A stretch of 45,567 nt of DNA, from NCBI RefSeq assembly GCF_009863025.1, contig NZ_WWIR01000306.1, forward strand, positions 1 through 45,567. Reading direction: 5' to 3'. The position numbers and the translations under genes are program-made. This document shows positions 7,472 to 15,633 of the stretch, one piece after another (positions within the stretch are counted from its first letter, which is position 1; each line of letters starts with the position of its first letter). Source of the DNA: Streptomyces sp. SID4985 (GTDB lineage Bacteria > Actinomycetota > Actinomycetes > Streptomycetales > Streptomycetaceae). Below the pieces are notes generated by a model that saw only the letters and a program-made list of their open reading frames with translations, was not told the origin of the DNA and ran no database searches.

Positions 7472-8389
7472 TCATCCGCGTACCGTCGCAGCGAGGCGCT
7501 CCAGCGACGCCCGCCCCGGAGGCCCCCAACTCGGCTTGCCCCCAGGGCGTCCCTCGTCGCCCGCGTGTCCGATGTGGAGGCAGGCCAGTGCGCGCAGCAC
7601 GGCCCAGCCTCGGGCGCGGCGGAGGGTCGCGCGGTCCGGGGTCGGCTGGTACGTGGCGTGGAAGAGGTCGGTCGTGCCGTCCGGGAGGAGGATCCAGGCG
7701 GCGGCCAGGTCGAAGGCGGGGTCGCCCGCGAAGAGGTCGCCGAAGTCGATGACGCCGCAGAAGGTGCCGTCGGCGGTGAGGACGTTGGCCGGGTGGAGGT
7801 CGCCGTGGAGCCAGAGGCGGGGGCCGGTCCAGGGGGGCGCGGCAGCGGCGTCCTCCCACACCTCACGGAGGGCGGAGGGGTCGCGGATCAGGCCCAGGTC
7901 GGCGGCGGAGGCGAGCGCTCCGGTGAAGGACTCGGCGGTCTCGGCCAGCCGGCCGCCCCGGTCGCGGCCCGAGGGCGCGCGGTCGGGGGCCGGGCGGTGG
8001 AGTGCGCTCAGGAAGGCGGCCAGGGCGACCGCCGCCTCGGTGGGGTGCGTCGCGGGGGCACGGTCGGCGGGCTCGCCCGGTACCCAGGTGGTGACGAGCC
8101 AGGGGCGCGGGAACCGTTCCGAGGGCTCACCGAGCCGCTGCGGTACGGGAATCGGCAGCGGAAGCCGCGGGGCGAGCCCCGGCAACCAGGCGTGCTCCTT
8201 GCGCAGCAGCGCGTCCGCCGACTCCGTCGCCCAGGGCATCCGGACCGCGAGGTCGTCGCCCAGCCGCCACACCTGGTTGTCCCAGCCGAGCGCTCCGAGC
8301 TTCAGGGGGCGATCCGCGAGGTCGGGACACTGCTCGCGCAGCAGCTCCCGGACCAGGTCCTCGGTGATGTCCATCTGGGTCGCTGTCAT
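7472..8389 (-). CDS. Aminoglycoside-phosphotransferase-fold small-molecule kinase
   Basis: This 305-residue protein has the APH/choline-kinase fold. It carries a nucleotide-binding region with LAVRMP at 48-53, the catalytic loop HGDLHPANVL at 195-204 (catalytic Asp197) and the metal-binding IDFGD at 214-218. Family members phosphorylate aminoglycosides, macrolides, sugars or choline, and the substrate cannot be read here. I chose the ATG at 8389 (MTATQMDITEDLV); a start 14 codons upstream is possible. It lies alone on the minus strand, with 82 bp to the end of the DUF6221-like gene's longest form upstream of 7377. It may not confer resistance at all. Confidence 0.82.
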   Translation of the reverse strand: MTATQMDITEDLVRELLREQCPDLADRPLKLGALGWDNQVWRLGDDLAVRMPWATESADALLRKEHAWLPGLAPRLPLPIPVPQRLGEPSERFPRPWLVTTWVPGEPADRAPATHPTEAAVALAAFLSALHRPAPDRAPSGRDRGGRLAETAESFTGALASAADLGLIRDPSALREVWEDAAAAPPWTGPRLWLHGDLHPANVLTADGTFCGVIDFGDLFAGDPAFDLAAAWILLPDGTTDLFHATYQPTPDRATLRRARGWAVLRALACLHIGHAGDEGRPGGKPSWGPPGRASLERLAATVRG

Positions 8390-8553
8390 ACGGAGCAACG
8401 GTAGCGGGGCGGCGGCCGGTCCGGGCTTCACCCTCGGCCGCCACGCGCACGCGCACCTGCCGGAAAAGTCGAGGACGAGGAAAGCGAAAGGGCTGGTTCA
8501 TTGAAAGTGAGAAGGAAGCCCCTTCATGGCCTCGTCTCCGGCGACTCTAACAG

Positions 8554-10728
8554 TCACGCCGGAATCAAGTCGCGCAGATTTTCCGGGGTGATGACCACCG
8601 AGTCCGGGTGCAGCCCCTCCGGGCGCTCCAGGCCGATGTAGGTGACGGGCCCGGCGGGAAGCGCCGCCTCACCGTCCCACACCGTGACGTCCGTGGCGCG
8701 ATCGGACACCAGGCCGACCACATGACGCACCGTCAACTGCTCACGCTCGACAATGCCCCGCAACAGCAGCGCCGCCGACACCCGGTTCTCCTCCACCCGG
8801 TTGAACCCAGGGCTCCCCTTGAGATACAGGTGCAGCCACTTCGCCCGCCAACTCCCGTCCTCCGCCCGCACGAACGCCAGCGGCAGCGCCACCCGCCCCG
8901 GCCCCCGCAGCTCCGACTTCATCCGCACCGTACGCGGTTCGAACGGACGCCCCACCTGCTCGGCATCCCGCAGCATGAACCCGAAGAAGGACTCCTCGAC
9001 CTCCTCGAACCCCTCCCCGGAGTAGATGTTGACCTGCGGCACGATGAAGTCGCCGCGCACCACGCCCAACCGCAGGTTGATGAACTCCGATGCCCCTTCG
9101 GGCGCGTCGGTGATGTCACCGGAGTGCTCGCCCTCGACCTCCTTGAGCGAGGTGTACGACAGCCAAGTGACCGTTTCGTAGCGGGAGTTCAGCAGTAGGG
9201 CGGAGAGGTCGTAGTCCGTGCTGCGCCGCTTCTGCTTCCAGTGCACGAAGAAGCGCAGCAGGTCCCCCTCCACCGCCGAGAGAGAACCGCGCGGAAGCAC
9301 CCCGAGACCTGCGGTGGTCGCCCTGCCGCTGAGCGGGAGCGCCACGTCGAGGACGGCCGGGTCGACGAGCAGCTGCCCTGGGTCGGGCAGCCGGCGGCGC
9401 GTCTCGGCGTCCAGGACGGCGAGCAGGCGCTCGCGCGTGGACGCGGGCAGAGCGGGCCGGGTGTCGGCCTCGGCCCAGGCACCGCCGTGCCGGTTGACGA
9501 ACACCCGCCGCGCGTCCGCCCTTTCGCGGTTGCCCACGTGCTCGCGCACGGACAGCAGGACCCGCCCGGAGACCTCCGGAGCGGCCGACTCGGCGGCAGC
9601 CACCACCGCTTCCCGCTCGTCCGGTGTCGCGGCCGTACGCAGCAGCCGGTCCAGGGCGCGGAACAACTTGCCCGGAGCCGACCCCAACAGCCGTGCCGCG
9701 CCGCCGACATCGCCCGCGCCGAGCAGCTCCTCGACGCGGCTGTCGAAGGACGGCGCCTCCTTCTCGCCCCGCGCGACGGCGAACACCTCGGCTGCGTGCG
9801 GCCACCGCTCCGCGTACTCGTGCGCGTGCAGCCGCTCGCCGAGCCGCTTCCACCGCTCCCGGTGCGCGTTCACGTCCGCGAGCTTGGCGGGGCTCGCCGC
9901 CACCACCGAGTCGAGCGCCGCGAGCAGGGTGCGCCGTACGGACCGCGACGGCGAGCGGAACCGGGTCGGCCCGACCAGGGTCACATCGCCGTCCGACAGC
10001 GCGCACGCCAGGCGGAGCACATCGGTGACGGTGTCCACGACGAGATCCGCCCCCGCCTTCAGCCGGGCCCGGTTGACGACGGCGCGGTTCTCCCGGACGG
10101 GTATCTCCTCGGGCTGCGGTCCCGTCGCGCAGCGCCCGGCGAGGGTCACGAGGTCACGCAGGCCCTCCTCGCCCAGGGGTGTGGTGCTGCCCGCGAGGGC
10201 GAGGTAGAGCGCCGTGACCTCGTCGTCCAGGGGGCCGCCGAGGTGCAGGACGGTCATGCGGTCACCCGCCGCGGCGATCAGTTCGTCATGGGCGGCGAGC
10301 ATCTCGGCGTACGAGTGGCGGTAGTTGCCGTACGCCGGGAGAGTCAGCAAGTCGACCAGTCCGGTGCGGAGTTGGGCGAGTGTGTTCTCGCGGGACGACT
10401 CGTCGGCGAGCGCGTCGGCGATGCAGTCGGTCCAGAAGTCGTACGTGTCCGGCACGTTGGCCGGGAAGTCCACGAAGTAGACGTTGTGCCGGACATGATC
10501 GCCGACCATCTCGCGGACGGTCCCCAGCGTGCGCCGCGCGATCACGGTGACCGCCTTCGGCTCCAGTCCCGACAGTCGCGCCAGCAGCTCCGCCGAGAGC
10601 TTGAATCCCATGGACATCAGCACGGCGTCGAACTGCCGCGCCACAACGTCCCCTTGACCGGCCGGGCCGGAGGGGACCGGGAGTCGGAGGGTGTGCCGGA
10701 GAACCAGGGATTCGAGACGGTGGATCAT
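8554..10728 (-). CDS. Large protein with C-terminal TerD-like domain (MXAN_6230/SCO0854-like)
   Basis: The 724-residue product starts MIHRLESLVLRHTLRLPVPS and has a helical, Arg/Glu-rich central region (about residues 260-440). Its C-terminal part, about residues 485-720, resembles TerD/TerZ Ca-binding stress proteins: HWKQKRRSTDYDLSALLL, then HSGDITDAPEGASEFINL, then IVPQVNIYSGEGFEEVEESF. TerD proteins bind calcium and are linked to tellurite and phage/stress resistance; the long form is of unknown function. I recall it as the MXAN_6230/SCO0854 type, but the RING-like cysteines of that family are not obvious here. The ATG at 10728 was preferred over 10764. No other ter genes lie nearby. Confidence 0.7.
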   Translation of the reverse strand: MIHRLESLVLRHTLRLPVPSGPAGQGDVVARQFDAVLMSMGFKLSAELLARLSGLEPKAVTVIARRTLGTVREMVGDHVRHNVYFVDFPANVPDTYDFWTDCIADALADESSRENTLAQLRTGLVDLLTLPAYGNYRHSYAEMLAAHDELIAAAGDRMTVLHLGGPLDDEVTALYLALAGSTTPLGEEGLRDLVTLAGRCATGPQPEEIPVRENRAVVNRARLKAGADLVVDTVTDVLRLACALSDGDVTLVGPTRFRSPSRSVRRTLLAALDSVVAASPAKLADVNAHRERWKRLGERLHAHEYAERWPHAAEVFAVARGEKEAPSFDSRVEELLGAGDVGGAARLLGSAPGKLFRALDRLLRTAATPDEREAVVAAAESAAPEVSGRVLLSVREHVGNRERADARRVFVNRHGGAWAEADTRPALPASTRERLLAVLDAETRRRLPDPGQLLVDPAVLDVALPLSGRATTAGLGVLPRGSLSAVEGDLLRFFVHWKQKRRSTDYDLSALLLNSRYETVTWLSYTSLKEVEGEHSGDITDAPEGASEFINLRLGVVRGDFIVPQVNIYSGEGFEEVEESFFGFMLRDAEQVGRPFEPRTVRMKSELRGPGRVALPLAFVRAEDGSWRAKWLHLYLKGSPGFNRVEENRVSAALLLRGIVEREQLTVRHVVGLVSDRATDVTVWDGEAALPAGPVTYIGLERPEGLHPDSVVITPENLRDLIPA

Positions 10729-10818
10729 CGGAGCATCTTCGCAGCGCACGCCGGGGCGGGTCATCGGAGTTTTTCCGGCACGGACACCGGCACCGGCACC
10801 GGGACCGCCCCCGCCGGG

Positions 10819-11412
10819 TCAGGCCGCCGCGAGAGACGCGAGGAAGTCGTCCAGCATCGCGGTCTGCACGTCCCCCGAGAACCGGCCGGGGTCGAAAAGG
10901 GCCTGGACGACCAGCCCATGGGCGAACGCGACTGCGGTGGCGGCAAGTTGGTCCGGATCGGCACCGGCGGGGACTTCTCCCAGGTCGCGGGCCGCTTCGA
11001 AGTGCGGGTACATGGTCGCGCGCAACCGTGCGTAGCGTTCGGCCTGTTCGGCGGCGAGGGCGTCGTCGGCCAGCGACAGGTCCCACGAACTGACCCAGAT
11101 GCGGTTGCGGGCGGTGTCGTCGGGGGTCAGCGGCAGGATGTCGAGCAGCATGGCCCGGACGGTGGCGAGTCCGGGGGTGGGGTGTTCGCGGCGGGGCCGC
11201 CCCGCCGTGTTGCTCTCCAGCAGGCTCAGGGCGTGCGCGATCAGGGCGCGTTTGGTCGGGAAGTAGTGCATGAGCATCCCGGTCGAGACGCCCATCGCGG
11301 CGGCGACGGCACGCAGCGTCAGTGCGCCGAACCCCTTCTCGGCGAGCACCTGCCACACGGCACGGCTCACGTCCTCACGGCGGGATTCATGGTCGACGGG
11401 TGCGGGTGGCAT
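10819..11412 (-). CDS. TetR-family transcriptional regulator
   Basis: This 197-residue TetR/AcrR regulator has an N-terminal HTH at about residues 9-58: EDVSRAVWQVLAEKGFGALT, then LRAVAAAMGVSTGMLMHYFP, then TKRALI. The C-terminal helical domain (about 80-195) is the variable ligand and dimer part and does not reveal a ligand. The ATG at 11412 faces the GNAT gene, with an imperfect 24-bp palindrome between them. The simplest reading is that it represses itself and the GNAT-YbaK pair. Confidence 0.88.
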   Translation of the reverse strand: MPPAPVDHESRREDVSRAVWQVLAEKGFGALTLRAVAAAMGVSTGMLMHYFPTKRALIAHALSLLESNTAGRPRREHPTPGLATVRAMLLDILPLTPDDTARNRIWVSSWDLSLADDALAAEQAERYARLRATMYPHFEAARDLGEVPAGADPDQLAATAVAFAHGLVVQALFDPGRFSGDVQTAMLDDFLASLAAA

Positions 11413-11422
11413 ACTGCTACCT

Positions 11423-11446
11423 TACATACCGAACGTTTGTTACGTA
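11423..11446. promoter_or_regulatory. Imperfect 24-bp palindrome, likely TetR operator
   Basis: The 24 bases are centred on AACGTT (11432-11437), with outer arms TAC...GTA; 18 of 24 positions are symmetric. It lies 10 bp upstream of the TetR start and 20 bp upstream of the GNAT start. Size and core (ACCGAACGTT) fit TetR-type operators. Confidence 0.55.
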
Positions 11447-11466
11447 CCCAGGGAACGAGGTGCCCC

Positions 11467-12054
11467 GTGTTCGCTCTGCCGCTCGGTGACCAGGCTCAGC
11501 TCCGCCCGCTGGAGCCCTGGCAGGCCCAGGAGTTCCTGGAGCACATCGACCGCGCGCGGCCCACGGTGGACCCGTGGATACCCTGGGCGACCTTCAGCAC
11601 GGACCTCGAATCCGCCACCGCCACCCTCCAGCGGTACGCCGACCGCCAGGCCCAGGACTCCGGCCGGATCTACGGCATCTGGCTGGAGGGCACCCTGGTC
11701 GGCGGTGTCATGTTCACCCACTTCGACACCGCCTCCGGGGTGTGCGAGATCGGCTGCTGGCTGGAGGCCGCCGGTGAGGGGCGCGGCCTGGTGAACCGGG
11801 CCTCCCGGGTCCTGATCGACTGGGCCTTCCACGAGCGCGGGATGAACCGTGTCGAGTGGATGGCCGCGTCGGGCAACACCCGCAGCACCGAGGCCGCGCG
11901 CCGTCTCGGCCTGACCCGCGAGGGCGTGCTGCGGCAGCGCTATCCGTACCGGGGGGTGCGGCTCGACAAGGAGGTATGGTCGGTCCTCGCCGAGGAGTGG
12001 CCCCCTGCGGCGGCCGACACGACCGGAGCACCCGAGGGAGTCACCCGTGCGTGA
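11467..12054 (+). CDS. GNAT N-acetyltransferase, RimL-like
   Basis: The 195-residue protein belongs to the GNAT acetyltransferases of the RimL/RimJ type, which transfer acetyl from acetyl-CoA to an amino group. Visible segments are LRPLEPWQAQEFLEHIDRAR, the central strand IYGIWLEGTLVGGVMF, the family-typical CEIGCWLEAAGEGRGLVNRA with the acetyl-CoA-binding turn, and the closing VEWMAASGNTRSTEAARRLG. The GTG at 11467 was chosen because GGAACGAGG ends six bases before it. The gene ends overlapping the next start (GTGCGTGA), so it is coupled to the YbaK-type gene. The substrate is unknown. Confidence 0.87.
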   Translation: MFALPLGDQAQLRPLEPWQAQEFLEHIDRARPTVDPWIPWATFSTDLESATATLQRYADRQAQDSGRIYGIWLEGTLVGGVMFTHFDTASGVCEIGCWLEAAGEGRGLVNRASRVLIDWAFHERGMNRVEWMAASGNTRSTEAARRLGLTREGVLRQRYPYRGVRLDKEVWSVLAEEWPPAAADTTGAPEGVTRA

Positions 12055-12538
12055 ACGAGTGGAACGCGTCCAGGCGGCCCTGCGCGCGCACGGCAGCACC
12101 GCCGACGTGGTGGAACTGCCGGTCCCCGCGCCGACGGCGGCGGCCGCGGCCGCCCAGCTCGGCTGCCCCGTGGGCGCCATCGCCAACAGCCTGGTCTTCA
12201 CCGCCGCCGGTGAGCCCCTGCTCGTCCTGACCAGTGGCGCCCACCGCGTGGACACCCGCCTGGTCGCCCGTCTCCTCGACGTGAGCCGGAACAAGATCCG
12301 CCGCGCCGACCCCGACTACGTCCTCACCGTCACGGGCCAGGAGGTCGGCGGGGTGGCCCCCGTGGGTCACCCGGGCCCCGTACGCACCCTGATCGACACC
12401 ACTCTGGCCGTGTACGACCATGTGTGGGCGGGCGCCGGGATGCCGCACACCGTATTCCGCACCACGTTCGCGGAGTTGGTGAGCATCACGGGTGGGGAAC
12501 CGGCCGTGGTCGCGGACGAACGGGCCACCCCGGCCTGA
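12047..12538 (+). CDS. YbaK/EbsC-type aminoacyl-tRNA deacylase
   Basis: This 163-residue YbaK/ProX-like protein would hydrolyse mischarged aminoacyl-tRNA in trans (for example Cys-tRNA-Pro in the YbaK branch). The core shows PAPTAAAAAAQLGCPVGAIA, NSLVFTAAGEPLLVLTSGAH with the usual Lys position replaced by Asn, and GGVAPVGHPGPVRTLIDTTL, which is the conserved Gly/Pro loop. It ends GGEPAVVADERA. The GTG at 12047 overlaps the GNAT gene by 8 bp. The change at the position that is commonly Lys (NSLVF instead of KSLVF) is seen by eye and may affect activity or specificity. Confidence 0.85.
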   Translation: MRERVERVQAALRAHGSTADVVELPVPAPTAAAAAAQLGCPVGAIANSLVFTAAGEPLLVLTSGAHRVDTRLVARLLDVSRNKIRRADPDYVLTVTGQEVGGVAPVGHPGPVRTLIDTTLAVYDHVWAGAGMPHTVFRTTFAELVSITGGEPAVVADERATPA

Positions 12539-12542
12539 TCGT

Positions 12543-13775
12543 TCAGGCCGCGCGGGCCACCTCCACGCCCCGGTCCGAGCGCAGATTGCGTACGCCCGGC
12601 ACGAGGGCCGTACCGGCGCAGACGACGGCGACCAGGACGGCTGAGGCCGCGAACGGCACGCGTGCGCCCCAGAGGTGCAGGGCGACGGGGGCGACGATCA
12701 CGCCGAGCGGCTGTGCGGCGAGCGAGAGCAGCCAGTCGTAGGAGCTGACCCGGGCGAGCACGTGGTGCGGGATGGCCTCCTGGACCGTGGTCTGCCAGGT
12801 GGGGCTGAGGAAGCCGAGGCCCGCCATGGCGATGCCGTATCCGGCGACCAGCAGCGGAACGGGGGCACTTGCCGCGAAGAGCGCCAGCGGCAGGGCGTAG
12901 GTCGCCAGGACGAGGTTTCCGGCGAGCACCGGGCGCCGCGGGCGGGCCCGTCCGGCCAGCAGTGATCCGGCGAGCAGACCGATGCCGCCCGCCTGGGTCA
13001 CGGCGATCCAGGCACCCTGCCCGCCGAGCCGGGTGACCGCCACGAGCGGGCCGAGGGTGAGCAGCACGTTGGCCACGAGGTTCCACGCGGCGTGGGCGAC
13101 GAGGCTGGTCCAGTACCAGTCCCGGGCCCTCACTTCGGCCCAGCCCTCGACCAGCCCGGCGCGGATGGCGCGGCGTGCAGGCGCCGAACTCCCCTTCTGG
13201 TGAAGCCGGATGAACGGCATCAGGGACGCACTGGCCGCGAAGGCGGCGGAGTCGAGCACGAAGACCCAGCCGATGCCGACCACCCAGATCAGCAGGCCCG
13301 CGAGGGCGGGACCGGCGAGCAGCGCAACGCTTTTGGCCACCCCCATCAGCGAGTTGGCCTTCTGTCGCGCCGGACCGGAGACCGGCGCCACCCGTACGAG
13401 AAGCGTCGCGAGGTTGGACAGGCTGACGGCGGAGGCCGCGCCCGCCACCGCCTGGGCCGCGGCGATCACCGCGATCGAGGCGTGGCCGGTGAGGAGTTGG
13501 AGGGCCACGACGGCCTGGGTGAGGAGGCGGGTCGCGTCGGCGCCGAGGGCGACCCAGCGGGGGTTGTAGTGATCGGCCAGCACCCCGGCAACGGGCAGCA
13601 GGAGCAGCCGGGTTCCGAGAGCGCAGCCGAGCACCAGCGCGAGGGCGGTCGCCGATCCGGTGAGCTGGACGACGGCGAGGCTCAGGGCGGTCGGCACCAG
13701 GGCGTCACTCAGGGTGGACAGGGTGCGGCTGATCAGGAGCAGACGGAAGCCCGGCAGACGGAGGGGATGCGTCAC
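12543..13775 (-). CDS. MFS transporter
   Basis: The 410-residue integral membrane protein of the major facilitator superfamily resembles the MFS_3/enterobactin-exporter branch. It has about 12 hydrophobic helices. The cytoplasmic loop VAGVLADHYNPRWVALGADA after helix 2 matches the GxLaDrxgrr motif, and a longer polar loop sits near residues 195-215 (LHQKGSSAPARRAIRAGL). It probably exports a small hydrophobic molecule or drug by proton exchange. The GTG at 13775 is the only good start. It converges with the YbaK-type gene, 4 bp between stops, and is divergent from the deaminase gene. Confidence 0.88.
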   Translation of the reverse strand: MTHPLRLPGFRLLLISRTLSTLSDALVPTALSLAVVQLTGSATALALVLGCALGTRLLLLPVAGVLADHYNPRWVALGADATRLLTQAVVALQLLTGHASIAVIAAAQAVAGAASAVSLSNLATLLVRVAPVSGPARQKANSLMGVAKSVALLAGPALAGLLIWVVGIGWVFVLDSAAFAASASLMPFIRLHQKGSSAPARRAIRAGLVEGWAEVRARDWYWTSLVAHAAWNLVANVLLTLGPLVAVTRLGGQGAWIAVTQAGGIGLLAGSLLAGRARPRRPVLAGNLVLATYALPLALFAASAPVPLLVAGYGIAMAGLGFLSPTWQTTVQEAIPHHVLARVSSYDWLLSLAAQPLGVIVAPVALHLWGARVPFAASAVLVAVVCAGTALVPGVRNLRSDRGVEVARAA

Positions 13776-13857
13776 GCCCGCATACTATGGGGGCCCGGCC
13801 GCCCGGCGGCGACCCGCCCTGATCAGCGAAATGACCCCCAGAGGTGGAGAGTTGACC

Positions 13858-14268
13858 ATGCAGAGTCCCGGCGTCGACCACGAACTCGTCCAGGCCGCGA
13901 CCCACCTCGTCCGCACCCGCGCCCGCGGCGACAACCACACAGTCGCCGCCGCGGGCCGCGCCCCGGACGGCCGGATCGTCACCGCGCTCAACGCCTACCA
14001 CTTCACCGGCGGCCCCTGCGCCGAACTCGTCCTGATCGGCACGGCGGCCGCCCAGGGCATCTACGACCTGGACACCGTCGTCGCGGTGGGCGACCGCGAA
14101 CGCGGCGTGATTCCCCCCTGCGGCCGCTGCCGCCAGGCCCTCCTCGACTACTTCCCCACCTCGCACGTCGTCGTCGGCACCGGAGACGACCTGCGCACCC
14201 TCCCCATCACCGCCCTGCTCCCCGAGAGCTACATCTGGTCCGACCACCAGCTCGACGCCGCCGACTGA
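13858..14268 (+). CDS. Blasticidin-S-deaminase-like cytidine deaminase
   Basis: The 136-residue zinc-dependent deaminase carries a YHFTGGPCAELVLIGTAAA active-site helix (Cys54, Glu56) and PPCGRCRQALLD (Cys88, Cys91). These supply three Cys ligands plus the catalytic Glu. The segment order, including DGRIVTALNAYHFTGGPCAE and ELLP-like LLPESYIW near the end, resembles fungal blasticidin S deaminase more than housekeeping Cdd. It could deaminate cytosine nucleosides or a nucleoside antibiotic such as blasticidin S; this is inference. The ATG at 13858 follows AGGTGGAG, with an upstream ATG at 13831 possible. It is divergent from the MFS gene by 82 bp. Confidence 0.85.
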   Translation: MQSPGVDHELVQAATHLVRTRARGDNHTVAAAGRAPDGRIVTALNAYHFTGGPCAELVLIGTAAAQGIYDLDTVVAVGDRERGVIPPCGRCRQALLDYFPTSHVVVGTGDDLRTLPITALLPESYIWSDHQLDAAD

Positions 14269-14291
14269 GTTCGTCGGCCACGCGGGCCCGG

Positions 14292-14789
14292 TCAGGTGCC
14301 CTGGTGCGCCGGTGCGGCGGCGCGGGCGCGGGAGGCGGCGATCTCCGCGTACGCCTGCTCGCGGCCCTCCCAGTGCGAGCCCTCGACGGACTTGCCCGGC
14401 TCCAGGTCCTTGTAGACCTCGAAGAAGTGGGTGATCTCCATCCGGTCGAAGTCGGGGATGTCACCGATGTCCTGCACGTCGGCGTAGCGCGGGTCGTGCG
14501 CGGGGACGCAGAGGATCTTCTCGTCGGGACCGTGCTCGTCCCGCATGACGAACATGCCGACCGCCCGGCACTCGACGACACAGCCGGGGAACGTCGGCTC
14601 GCCGGTCAGCACGAGCGCGTCCAGCGGGTCGCCGTCGCCGCCGAGGGTGCCGTCGATGTAGCCGTAGTCGGCCGGGTACTGCGTGGAGGTGAACAGCATC
14701 CGGTCCAGGCGGATGCGGTGCAGTTCGTGGTCCATCTCGTACTTGTTGCGCGAGCCCTGGGGGATCTCCACGGTCACGTCGAGTTCCAT
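14292..14789 (-). CDS. ppa: Inorganic pyrophosphatase, family I
   Basis: This soluble family I PPase hydrolyses PPi to phosphate with Mg2+. The 165-residue product keeps the catalytic set: Glu8, Lys16 and Glu18 in [11 protein letters not shown], the metal ligands Asp52/54/57 in [10 protein letters not shown], Asp84, Asp89 and Lys91 in RDEHGPDEK, and Tyr126-Lys127 in [16 protein letters not shown]. The ATG at 14789 has a perfect AGGAGGAAACG upstream. A second in-frame ATG at 14978 also has an ideal ribosome site and would add 63 residues. The neighbours are not those expected at the Streptomyces housekeeping ppa locus, so this may be a second copy. Confidence 0.93.
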   Translation of the reverse strand: MELDVTVEIPQGSRNKYEMDHELHRIRLDRMLFTSTQYPADYGYIDGTLGGDGDPLDALVLTGEPTFPGCVVECRAVGMFVMRDEHGPDEKILCVPAHDPRYADVQDIGDIPDFDRMEITHFFEVYKDLEPGKSVEGSHWEGREQAYAEIAASRARAAAPAHQGT

Positions 14790-15633
14790 CGTTTCCTCCT
14801 GGTGGCGGGTGCGGTCGCCCAGCGCGTGCGGGTGCCGGTGCGGACGTACGGCGTGGGCGAGGGGCCGGGCGTGGGGGGGGCGGGACCGTACGACGGCGCG
14901 AGGCGGATGGCGGCCGCGGCGGGGAGTCTCACCGGAGGCCGACGGAGCGGCGAGGACCGGAGTGGCGGGTGCGGGCATGATTCCTCCTGGTCGCTTCGTT
15001 GGACCAGGGACCGTCAGCGGCGGATGCCGCGGTTCACGGTGAGCCCCATCACCGGCGCGCTCGGCGCATTCGTAGTATGCCCGGCGCTGTGCCGTGGCAG
15101 GCATTCAGCGTACGCCGAACGGGGCGTGTCGGCCGAGCGCCCCGGGTCGTCCCGGTCGCGGCCCGCTCCCCTGGCCGCGCCGCGCCCCGCGAGGTGCGGT
15201 AGGAGCCGATCTCGTCGCCATTTGGAGGTCGTCTCGATTGGTGCGTATGACGGGCACCTGTCATCGGTGCCGGATTCGTGTGACCCAGGCCGTGCGGCCT
15301 CGGCCGCCCGCTCTTCGTACCGCCGCGCGCACGCCCCGTGCACTGCCCGCCGCGCCTTGGCACCGGAGGGCGGCCACTCCAGCTCCTCCGTGAGCCGTGC
15401 GCGCCCCTGGTGTCCTTGCGGCCCTAGCCTCACAGCCGGGCTCGCCGGAATCGACCGATTCCACGATATCCGCCCCGTCAGGTCCGCTTCGCGTGGTTGG
15501 TCCCCGCCTCCGTGCGGGAAGAATGGTGGTGCCGGGGGCGATGGGGCTCGCCCTGTGACCGCATGGCGACCGTGCTTCGACCGTGCTGATGGCCTCTGCG
15601 TGGATGGTGTGCGCATCACGGGAGGTGGCTGCG
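14790..15633. other. Long gap between divergent pyrophosphatase-family genes
   Basis: No convincing gene of its own was seen in these 844 bp. On the minus strand they hold the 63-codon in-frame extension upstream of ppa, ending at an ATG (14978) with AGGAGGAATC. A possible promoter lies on the minus strand: TGCCTG-like -35 and CATACT -10 with 18-bp spacing near 15104-15075. An inverted repeat GGCACC/GGTGCC spans 15253-15271 with a 7-base loop. Open frames here lack family motifs and good ribosome sites. The second half (15300-15633) serves only as the 5' region of the paralogue gene as far as can be seen. Confidence 0.5.

Noticed and set aside
9241..11466. Very long plus-strand frame leading into the GNAT gene
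   Set aside because: It is antisense to the TerD-ended and TetR genes. Only its last 195 codons, from the GTG at 11467, are real.
15253..15271. GGCACC/GGTGCC hairpin as a terminator
   Set aside because: It is a short 6-bp stem far from any gene end and upstream of both divergent genes, with no T-tract.
15014..15633. Minus-strand and plus-strand frames in the gap upstream of the pyrophosphatase-like gene
   Set aside because: No ribosome sites, low-complexity Arg/Pro/Gly composition and no recognisable domains.
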